Assembly (NCBI RefSeq): GCF_018260555.1
Contig: NZ_JAGLBB010000004.1
Location: forward strand, 1 to 8,000
DNA length: 8,000 nucleotides
Reading direction: 5' to 3'
Source: Deinococcus sp.
GTDB taxonomy: Bacteria > Deinococcota > Deinococci > Deinococcales > Deinococcaceae
Shown: positions 1 through 4,324 of the stretch, piece by piece
Position numbering within the stretch: position 1 is the first letter of the stretch
How the letters are laid out: the number at the start of each line of letters is the position of its first letter
Program-made: the position numbers and the translations under genes
The notes under the pieces: generated by a model
The model's input: only the letters and a program-made list of their open reading frames with translations
The model's database searches: none
What the model was told of the DNA's origin: nothing

Positions 1-37
1 GCGTGGGGTCCGTCAGGAAGGGCCGGTCAGCGGGCAT
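1..37 (-). CDS. Possible start of a further gene, cut by the window edge
   Basis: One base after the TGA stop of the 138-aa gene there is an ATG on the minus strand, and the twelve codons that remain stay open to the window edge (reading MPADRPFLTDPT). The tight spacing (TGA, one base, ATG) is typical of a translationally coupled next gene in an operon. No clear Shine-Dalgarno sequence precedes it. Too little is present to name a family; it could also be a chance ATG. Confidence 0.4.
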   Translation of the reverse strand, partial: MPADRPFLTDPT

Positions 38-38
38 G

Positions 39-455
39 TCAGGCGAGACGGGGCTGCTGCGCCAGCCGGCGGACCTGCGCGGCGCGGCTGCCGGTCAGGG
101 CCGCGTTCAGGCGGATCAGGGCGGCGACGGACATGGGCGGCTCTCCGCCCGCCGCGTCGGGGTCAGCGGTGGGGACGGTGACATTCAGCGTGTGAGCGGG
201 GAGGGCCTGCGCGGCGCCCACCTCCCAGTCGCTCAGGCGGGTCAGGCCCGCGTCGTCGGGGGGGCCGGGCGTGCCGGTGGCAGCGGCGACGCGCGTCCAC
301 AGGTCGCGCTTGGCGGCGCTCAGGTGCGCGGCGATGGCCGCCACGCGCGGGTGAGGTTGGCCCTGCACACTGTCCAGCGCGGTCCGCAGGCCAGTATCGG
401 GATCGTGGTTGGCGCGGCGCAGCAGGTCCGCGAGGGTGTCGGGCGTGTCGGTCAT
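39..455 (-). CDS. Uncharacterised 138-aa protein
   Basis: I do not recognise this family. The protein is 138 aa, rich in Ala, Arg, Leu and Asp, with no signal peptide and no membrane segment, so it is probably cytosolic. The first 60 residues look helical and amphipathic (TLADLLRRANHDPDTG near the start). A Pro/Gly-rich stretch follows around residue 60, and a second helical part (VAALIRLNAALTGSRAAQV) lies near the C-terminus. The ATG start is well supported: GAGG lies about 8 nt upstream. It follows the two-TM protein by 35 bp on the same strand, so the two are likely co-transcribed, and the next ORF begins one base after its stop. Coding status rests on the SD and codon use; function is unknown. 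Confidence 0.7.
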   Translation of the reverse strand: MTDTPDTLADLLRRANHDPDTGLRTALDSVQGQPHPRVAAIAAHLSAAKRDLWTRVAAATGTPGPPDDAGLTRLSDWEVGAAQALPAHTLNVTVPTADPDAAGGEPPMSVAALIRLNAALTGSRAAQVRRLAQQPRLA

Positions 456-490
456 CGGGTGGTTCCTCGGGGCAGGTGAGCGCCCGTCAC

Positions 491-985
491 TCAGCGCAGG
501 CGAAAGGCGTCGCCGTCGCGGGTCAGGCGGCCCAGGTCCAGCAGGCGGGCCGTGACGGCGCGCGCCTGCTCGTCGGTCAGGGGACTGGCGGCGCGCAGGT
601 CATCCAGCGTGAACCGGCCGCCCATGCGGTGCGCCAGGCGGAACACCATGCGTTCCTGAATGTCCGTGCGGGGCGCGCCTGACTGTCGGCGCGAGAAGGC
701 CCACCACACCAGCCCGCCCACCAGCAGCCCCACCGTCAGGGCCAGCGGAATCAGTTGCGCGGCCAGCGCCGGGTCGCCCACCTGCTGCCCGAGTGCCTGC
801 AACTGCGCCTTCCCCTGCGCGACCTGCTCGGGCGTGCCACTTTCACGCAAGCGGCGCAGCGCCCCACGCGCCCGCAGGTACGCCATGACGCCCCCCAGAT
901 CGCCCCGCACGAAAAAGGCGCTGTAGGCGATCAGCGCAGCCGAGAGGCCCGCAATGAGTGAGAGAGCAGTTTTGATCACGTTCAC
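491..985 (-). CDS. Two-TM membrane protein with winged-helix-like C-terminal domain
   Basis: A 164-aa protein of unknown function. Residues about 4-25 form a hydrophobic N-terminal segment (ALSLIAGLSAALIAYSAFFV). A basic, helical stretch with a Gln/Ala-rich part follows (residues 35-70), then a second transmembrane segment around residues 78-97 (IPLALTVGLLVGGLVWWAF). The last 55 residues (RMVFRLAHRMGGRFTLDDL, then LTDEQARAVTARLLDLG) have the helix-turn-helix plus wing pattern of small winged-helix modules, here probably on the cytosolic side. Two GTG starts compete. The one at 985 has a TAGCAT -10-like box 6 nt upstream, fitting a leaderless transcript. The one at 979 has GGGGAG 5 nt upstream. 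The 138-aa gene follows 35 bp downstream. The wHTH assignment is by eye and not certain. Confidence 0.75.
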   Translation of the reverse strand: MNVIKTALSLIAGLSAALIAYSAFFVRGDLGGVMAYLRARGALRRLRESGTPEQVAQGKAQLQALGQQVGDPALAAQLIPLALTVGLLVGGLVWWAFSRRQSGAPRTDIQERMVFRLAHRMGGRFTLDDLRAASPLTDEQARAVTARLLDLGRLTRDGDAFRLR

Positions 986-991
986 TCCCCC

Positions 992-997
992 ATGCTA
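992..997 (-). promoter_or_regulatory. Possible leaderless -10 box for the two-TM protein
   Basis: TAGCAT on the minus strand fits the TANNNT pattern and ends 6 nt before the GTG at 985, which would place transcription initiation on or next to the start codon. No good -35 is visible. A competing promoter further upstream is TTGCTG (1060-1055) and TATGGT (1038-1033) with a 16-bp spacer, giving a leader of about 45 nt. Confidence 0.35.
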
Positions 998-1080
998 GTG
1001 CAGAGGCCAGCGCCACCGCTGTCGGGCAGGGCACCATACCGGAAGAAACCAATCCAGCAATCTCAGGCCTGGAGTGAATA

Positions 1081-1228
1081 TCAGCGGCGGACGTTCCGCA
1101 CGGCGCGGCGCAGGCGGGTCAGGGTATCCGGGGTGGGGTGCGGGGCGTACCCGGACGGCCTGGTAGGCGTTCAGGATGTCCTGAAGGGCGGCGTGCAGCT
1201 GCGGGTGCTGCGCGGCGGCCCTGACAGG
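1081..1228 (-). pseudogene. Remnant of an unidentified gene (3' end, frameshifted)
   Basis: The minus strand carries a gene-like stretch that is not intact. One frame, open from 1228 after an in-frame TGA and without a usable start codon, reads AAAQHPQLHAALQDILNAYQ. Around 1148-1165 the sensible reading moves to another frame, YAPHPTPDTLTRLRRAV, ending in a TGA at 1083-1081. Both parts have ordinary coding composition for this genome, so a lost N-terminus plus one frameshift is the simplest explanation. The family is not recognisable. The alternative is that this is non-coding GC-rich sequence with chance open frames. The rest of the 986-1292 gap holds only weak promoter-like sequence for the two-TM protein. 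Confidence 0.45.
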
Positions 1229-1292
1229 TCAGCATAGCAACGTGACAGCGATCAGTGCCGTCACGGCCGCCGGGCCACCAGCCCCACGGCAT

Positions 1293-1691
1293 TCAGGTCG
1301 CGTGACCCGCTGCGCGCTCCGGAGGACCGTCTGCGCGGGCGGCGGGGCGGGCAGAGCGGGCGCGGCGCAGCGCCAGTGACGAACCCAGCCACGCGCCCGC
1401 CACGTCGAACAGCCAGTCCTGCACGCCCGCCTCGCGCGGCGGCACGAACGCCTGATGAATCTCATCCAGCGCGCCGAACCACGCGGCGATCACCAAGGCC
1501 GCGCCCCGCCGCCCGGTTGCGCGGGCCAGCGTGAACGCCAGCGCCAGATAAGCCAGGAAGTGTGCGGCCCAGTCTACCGGGTGCTCCAGCGACGGCCCCG
1601 GCGTCTGCGGCGCGCTGCTCAGGGACCAGATGACTCCCATGATCAGCAGCGCCGGCAGCCACCACACCGGCCTGGGGCGAGCGACCCTCAA
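1293..1691 (-). CDS. VanZ-like family membrane protein
   Basis: A small integral membrane protein of the VanZ-like family, whose best-known member affects teicoplanin resistance; most homologues have no known role. From the TTG start it is 132 aa. Membrane segments in order are WWLPALLIMGVIWSLSS, a second helix after HPVDWAAHFLAYLAL, ALVIAAWFGALDEIHQAF, and WLFDVAGAWLGSSLAL. The family pattern is present: an Asp-x-x-x-His in helix 2 (DWAAH), the conserved Glu in DEIHQ, an Arg after PP, and a late Asp before the Gly-rich last helix. The C-terminus is Arg/Ala-rich. The TTG at 1691-1689 overlaps the TGA of the epimerase gene (TTGA), which suggests translational coupling. A GTG at 1667 (VWWLPALL) is an alternative start that removes an eight-residue basic lead. 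A longer frame from 1745 would run inside the epimerase gene and is unlikely. Confidence 0.82.
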   Translation of the reverse strand: MRVARPRPVWWLPALLIMGVIWSLSSAPQTPGPSLEHPVDWAAHFLAYLALAFTLARATGRRGAALVIAAWFGALDEIHQAFVPPREAGVQDWLFDVAGAWLGSSLALRRARSARPAARADGPPERAAGHAT

Positions 1692-2107
1692 CCGTGCCCA
1701 CCCGCCGGGTGCTCGACCAGCTCGATCAGGGTGCCCGCGCCCCACTTGGGGTGCAGGAACGCCACGCGCGACCCTGCACGGCCCGGCGTGGGCGCCTCGT
1801 TCAGGAAGCGGGCGCCGTCGGCCCGCAGGCGGGTCATCTCGGCGTCCAGGTCAGCCACGCGGTACGCCGTGTGGTGCAGCCCCGCTCCCTTCTTTGCCAG
1901 GAAAGCGGCAATCGGGCTATCGTCGCGGGTGGGGGTAAGCAGTTCGATCAGGGTCTCGCCCACCTGAAAGGCGCGCACCCGCACGCCCTGCGACGCGACT
2001 TCCTCATCCGGCCCCTCCGGGTGCAGGCCCAGGGCCACGTACGGCGCGGAACCCGCCTCCAGGTCCGGCGTGGCAATCGCCACATGATCCAGCAGTAACA
2101 CAGTCAT
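1688..2107 (-). CDS. mce: Methylmalonyl-CoA epimerase
   Basis: Vicinal-oxygen-chelate (glyoxalase-fold) enzyme of 139 aa, the usual length for methylmalonyl-CoA epimerase. It interconverts (2R)- and (2S)-methylmalonyl-CoA in the cytosol, between propionyl-CoA carboxylase and methylmalonyl-CoA mutase, in breakdown of propionate, odd-chain fatty acids and branched amino acids. Two beta-alpha-beta-beta-beta modules are visible. The first opens with LLLDHVAIATPDL (metal ligand His8) and ends with GETLIELLTP (Glu55). The second opens with GLHHTAYRV (His78/79) and ends with GTLIELVEHP (Glu129). The PIAAFLAKKG segment before the second module is typical of this family. The ATG at 2107 matches the family N-terminus; a longer frame from 2191 adds a Pro/Arg-rich lead with no homology character. 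No SD is seen, but TACCCT lies 6 nt upstream, suggesting a leaderless mRNA. The vanZ-like gene overlaps its stop. Other VOC enzymes are possible but less likely. Confidence 0.87.
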   Translation of the reverse strand: MTVLLLDHVAIATPDLEAGSAPYVALGLHPEGPDEEVASQGVRVRAFQVGETLIELLTPTRDDSPIAAFLAKKGAGLHHTAYRVADLDAEMTRLRADGARFLNEAPTPGRAGSRVAFLHPKWGAGTLIELVEHPAGGHG

Positions 2108-2230
2108 GCACGCAGGGTAAAGCAAGCGAGCGGGCGGCGGGAAGCGCAGCGGGGGCCGGTGGTTGCTGCGCACCGGCAGCAGCCGACCCACTTCCCCTAC
2201 TTCCCCTCCTTCCGACTCCCCCCTGGCCTC
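2108..2230. other. Intergenic stretch with hairpin and pyrimidine tract, upstream of mce
   Basis: This spacer between mce and the dispersed repeat has no gene. A perfect 7-bp inverted repeat, GCCGGTG/CACCGGC with a 9-nt loop, lies at 2155-2177. It has no T-run on either side, so it is not a convincing terminator. From about 2187 to 2223 the plus strand is almost all pyrimidine, including two 9-bp near-direct copies of CTTCCCCT plus one base (2191-2199 and 2200-2208). The tract may be slippage-prone. Confidence 0.5.
2114..2119 (-). promoter_or_regulatory. Probable leaderless -10 box for mce
   Basis: On the minus strand TACCCT (TANNNT type) is followed by six bases and then the ATG at 2107. 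There is no Shine-Dalgarno sequence in between, so the transcript probably starts at the ATG itself. The -35 region (around TTCCCG) is weak. Confidence 0.45.
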
Positions 2231-2333
2231 TTATACGGACTGCGGCTCCAGACCGCGAAACCCATCTGCTGGTCCTCCTCGCATCCGCCCGGATTGATTC
2301 GGAACTGCGCCAGATCAATCGGAATCCGTATTA
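2231..2333 (-). repeat. Dispersed MITE-like palindromic repeat, copy 1 (103 bp)
   Basis: Read on the minus strand, this element starts TAATACGGATTCCG at 2333 and ends TCCGTATAA at 2231, so the termini are inverted repeats. It aligns without gaps to the first 94 bp of the copy at 3477-3615 (about 78 percent identity by eye), then lacks 36 bp that the other copy has before its terminus. An internal imperfect palindrome, CCGATTGATCTGG then CCGAATCAATCCG with a 7-nt loop, is conserved in both. It encodes no transposase, so any movement would need help in trans. No clear target-site duplication is seen. Its terminal TAA is the stop codon of the thioesterase gene. A structured RNA or transcription-end element is an alternative to a mobile one. 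Confidence 0.8.
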
Positions 2334-2825
2334 CCCCCGTTCCTTCGGCTGGGGGCGGGCGCGCAGGTACCAGTGCGCCACGGCGCGCATCACGTCCTTG
2401 CCCTCGCCGTCCTGCACGGTCACGTTCAGGGTCAGGCGGGCCTTTCCCTGCGCCGCGAATTCCGCGTGGGCCGCCGCGATCCCCGCCGCGTCCGCCGCCT
2501 GTGCCCGCGCGGTCAGGTCGCCCACGGCGCGGTTCACGTAGTGCGTTTCGAGTTTCTCGATCAGGGGCACGGCGCCCGCCAGTTGCGCCGCGAACGCCCC
2601 CGCGAACGCCGCGCCACTCACGGCCTCGGCCAGCAGGAACTGCACGCCCGCGTGAATGGTGCCCAGGTGATTACGGAACGGCGCGGTATCCGGCGCCTCT
2701 CCCGTCGCCCAGCCGACGCCCACATCCGTGATCTGCACCCCCACCGTGGCGTTCATGGGAATGTCATGCAGGACTTTCTTGACGGCTTGGGCAGCGGAAG
2801 CGGGCAGGGTGGCAGCTTGAGTCAT
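2331..2825 (-). CDS. DUF4442/PaaI-like hotdog-fold thioesterase
   Basis: A 164-aa cytosolic hotdog-fold protein, probably an acyl-CoA thioesterase acting as a homo-oligomer. The signature NHLGTIHAGVQFLLAEAVSG (residues 52-71) contains the HAG turn and the Glu67 expected in the central hotdog helix of the DUF4442/PaaI group. The second half of the sheet is visible as KLETHYVNRAVGDLTARA and, later, KARLTLNVTVQD and DVMRAVAHWYLR. The ATG at 2825 is preceded by GGAGG at an 8-nt spacing, the best SD in this half of the window, so the longer open frame from 3059 is rejected. The gene is monocistronic, with its own promoter and a 15-bp palindrome just downstream of the -10. Its TAA stop is formed by the terminus of the dispersed repeat, so the last residues (PKERG) lie at the insertion junction. 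Substrate is not predictable. Confidence 0.85.
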   Translation of the reverse strand: MTQAATLPASAAQAVKKVLHDIPMNATVGVQITDVGVGWATGEAPDTAPFRNHLGTIHAGVQFLLAEAVSGAAFAGAFAAQLAGAVPLIEKLETHYVNRAVGDLTARAQAADAAGIAAAHAEFAAQGKARLTLNVTVQDGEGKDVMRAVAHWYLRARPQPKERG

Positions 2826-2855
2826 GGGTGAAACCTCCGGGGTCGAACACAGAAT

Positions 2856-2875
2856 TTGAACTGAGTTCAAGTATA
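2856..2875 (-). promoter_or_regulatory. Promoter -10 and 15-bp palindromic operator of the thioesterase gene
   Basis: TATACT (minus strand, 2875-2870) is a near-consensus -10. It shares one base with a perfect palindrome, TTGAAC-3 bp-GTTCAA (2870-2856), which would cover the expected transcription start. A protein bound there would block initiation. Short perfect palindromes of this kind are typical of TetR-family operators, including regulators of fatty-acid and CoA-ester catabolism, which would suit a thioesterase; the regulator itself is not in the window. The -35 region is poor. The AT-rich stretch stands out from its GC-rich surroundings. Confidence 0.6.
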
Positions 2876-3069
2876 AGCGGAGAGCCGGCAGCGCATCACC
2901 CCGACCCCGCACCACCCAGCACGAACGCCCGGACCGCATGCAGAAGCAGATGCGCATCGTACCGACTCCGTTTGAAAGGTTGATAAAAACATTCAGGCAC
3001 GCGGCGCAGGGCAGCAACGAGCCGCCGCGTTCCGCAGTCGAGGCGGGCGCGGCGGTCACGGATTCATGG
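2876..3069. other. Intergenic region between broken DUF402 gene and thioesterase promoter
   Basis: No gene is supported in these 194 bp, although long open frames run through. The only notable composition change is an AT-rich patch near 2967-2998 (GTTTGAAAGGTTGATAAAAA and on), which could be a degraded promoter or remnant leader. I see no terminator with a T-run after the DUF402 pseudogene. Confidence 0.4.
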
Positions 3070-3461
3070 TCAGGTGTAGGGGTCTTCCAGGTAGCGTTTC
3101 AGAACATGCAGAGGTGGGTAGGTGCCCGCGCGAAGGTGCGTTTCGACCCTCCGGGCGTGCGTCCACGCGGCGTGGGCCTGAGCGGGTGTGACGAGGCTCT
3201 ATATGACGGCGTCGGCGCGGTCGTCGCCACCGATGATGGTGGTCGCGTCGATTACCCAGAGGTCGTGTTCGGCGGGATGACCGATTACGTCCAGGTACAT
3301 GTCGTCATGCCAGGGGAAGCCGCTCTCGTGCCAGCCCTCGCCGCCGTGCAGGTCGGTGTAGAGACGAAATCCGCGATCACCTGACCGGGAACGTGCAGGA
3401 CGGTCTGGTCGTGGCGGGTGACACGCGCCCAGCCGCTGGGATCGAAGATTTTCCGTTTCAC
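3070..3461 (-). pseudogene. DUF402-domain protein, degraded
   Basis: On the minus strand a GTG at 3461 with GGGGA about 7 nt upstream begins VKRKIFDPSGWARVTRHDQ and continues to LHVPGQVIADF, the usual opening of Deinococcus-type DUF402 proteins. Near 3370-3380 the frame changes and resumes with LYTDLHGGEGWHESG, FPWHDDMYLDVIGHP and LWVIDATTI, the core of the DUF402 domain. Compared with the family as I remember it, about 40 residues are missing at this junction. Further on, in the same frame, an amber TAG (3201-3199) follows DDRADAVI. The correct C-terminus then continues (VTPAQAHAAWTHARRVE, LHVLKRYLEDPYT) to a TGA at 3072-3070. An internal deletion with frameshift plus a nonsense codon mean no full product can be made. 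DUF402 proteins include nucleoside phosphate phosphatases; the role of this one is unknown. The dispersed repeat lies 15 bp upstream of its start. Confidence 0.8.
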
Positions 3462-3476
3462 CCCGCTTCCCCTGTG

Positions 3477-3615
3477 TTATATGAATTCCGATTGATTCGG
3501 TGTAATTCTGAATCAATCCGAGCGGACGCGAGTGGGAACAACGTACGGATTCCGCGGTATGGAGCCGCAGGCGGCGCTTTTTCGACTGTGGCGTAATTTA
3601 GCGGAATCCGTATTA
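3477..3615 (+). repeat. Dispersed MITE-like palindromic repeat, copy 2 (139 bp)
   Basis: This is the longer copy of the element at 2231-2333, in the opposite orientation. The left end is TTATATGAATTCCG (3477-3490) and the right end, read inward on the minus strand, is TAATACGGATTCCG (3615-3602); 11 of 14 bases match. The internal palindrome is CCGATTGATTCGG (3488-3500), a 7-nt loop, then CTGAATCAATCCG (3508-3520), 11 of 13 pairing. A third TACGGATTCCG occurs inside at 3544-3554. It encodes no transposase. It fills the whole gap between purN, whose TAA stop is its right terminus, and the broken DUF402 gene, whose start is 15 bp from its left terminus. Its presence may have separated DUF402 from its original promoter. 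Confidence 0.8.
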
Positions 3616-4188
3616 CCCGCCTAAACTTCGGACAGCCCGCAGCATCAGCTCACCCTCGGTGGCCTGCACGCGGGCCTTGAGGCTGGCGAGGTCGTCGCCG
3701 GGCAGGACGGGCACGCGGGCCTGCGCCAGCACGGGTCCCTCGTCGATGCCGGCGGTGACGAGGTGGACGGTCGCGCCGCTCTCGGTGTCGCCGCTGGCCA
3801 GGACAGCTTCGTGGACGCGGTCGCCGTACATGCCGCGTCCGCCGTGGCGGGGCAGGAGGCTGGGGTGGATGTTCAGGAGGCGGCCCGCGAAGTGCGCCAG
3901 GACGCGCGGCCCGATCTCGCGCATGTAGCCGCTGAGAATCAGGGTGTCCGCGCCCGCACCGACCAGCACGTCCAGAATGGCGGCGTCCAGGGCGTCCGGG
4001 TCGGGGTATTTGGCGCTGCTGAGGTGCGCGGCTGTCAGGCCCTCCTCGCGTGCCCAGGCCAGCGCCGGGGAGCGGCTGTTGTTGCTGACGAGTGCGACGG
4101 GCGTGGCGTTCAGTTGACCCACGCGGCAGGCGCCCACCAGATGGCGCGCCGCGCTGCCCCCGTGCGAGGCGAGAAAACCGAGTTTCAT
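3613..4188 (-). CDS. purN: Phosphoribosylglycinamide formyltransferase (GAR transformylase, PurN type)
   Basis: Folate-dependent cytosolic enzyme of purine synthesis that transfers the formyl group of 10-formyl-THF to glycinamide ribonucleotide. The protein has 191 aa (E. coli PurN 212). It shows the formyltransferase core: VALVSNNSRSPALAWA (residues 31-46), the LILSGYMREIGP loop (83-94), and LLNIHPSLLPRHGG (104-117) with catalytic Asn106 and His108. It then has GATVHLVTAGIDEGPVLAQA with the essential Asp149, and a basic C-terminal helix. The N-terminal phosphate-binding loop reads LASHGGSAARHLVGA instead of the usual G-N-G-S-N pattern, a variant that may mean altered GAR binding or a related formyltransferase. 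The ATG at 4188 has GGAG 5 nt upstream and gives the expected MKLGFLASH start. Its TAA stop is supplied by the dispersed repeat. No other pur gene is adjacent. Confidence 0.82.
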   Translation of the reverse strand: MKLGFLASHGGSAARHLVGACRVGQLNATPVALVSNNSRSPALAWAREEGLTAAHLSSAKYPDPDALDAAILDVLVGAGADTLILSGYMREIGPRVLAHFAGRLLNIHPSLLPRHGGRGMYGDRVHEAVLASGDTESGATVHLVTAGIDEGPVLAQARVPVLPGDDLASLKARVQATEGELMLRAVRSLGG

Positions 4189-4217
4189 TCGGGCTCCGGG
4201 AGAGTGGCGGGCAGACC

Positions 4218-4252
4218 CCCTGCGACCCACGCAGATGCGGGTGGGGGCAGGG
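4218..4252. other. Long imperfect inverted repeat upstream of purN
   Basis: CCCTGC (4218-4223) pairs with GCAGGG (4247-4252), and the interior CCCACGC (4226-4232) pairs with the GCGGGTGGG stretch, giving a GC-rich hairpin with small bulges. It sits 30-64 bp before the purN start and after the M20 stop in the direction of transcription. It has no T-run, so it may be a weak terminator, a leader structure of purN, or part of the decayed repeat nearby. Confidence 0.4.
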
Positions 4253-4324
4253 CGGGTTCCGGGCGCACCGTTGACACTCCGGTGACGTTCCGGCTTGTCA
4301 GCGAAACAAACGAAATCCGTCTCA
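4248..4324 (-). repeat. Decayed relative of the dispersed repeat, next to the M20 stop
   Basis: From the M20 stop codon outward the minus strand reads TGAGACGGATTTCG, matching the terminus TAATACGGATTCCG of the two clear repeats at 11 of 14 positions. A possible opposite end, CGGAACCCG, lies near 4261. In between, TGACACTCCGG and CCGGCTTGTCA (4272-4300) form a hairpin of 5 and 4 bp around a 2x2 mismatch with a 7-nt loop. The interior differs from the clear copies, so this is either a second family sharing the termini or a heavily mutated copy. It lies just past the M20 stop and may also act as a transcription-end structure. Confidence 0.4.

Noticed and set aside
2826..3059. N-terminal extension of the thioesterase from 3059
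   Set aside because: The GGAGG SD, the -10 and the palindrome all point to the ATG at 2825, and the extension has no hotdog-like sequence.
2231..3615. Two inverted repeats as the ends of a composite transposon carrying the thioesterase and DUF402 genes
   Set aside because: Neither repeat encodes a transposase, the copies differ by about 22 percent and a 36-bp indel, and no outer target duplication is visible. Independent insertions are simpler.
4271..4299. TTGACA at 4271-4276 as a plus-strand -35 box
   Set aside because: No -10-like sequence occurs 16-18 bp downstream (the sequence there is TTGTCA), no plus-strand gene follows, and the TTGACA is part of the repeat hairpin.
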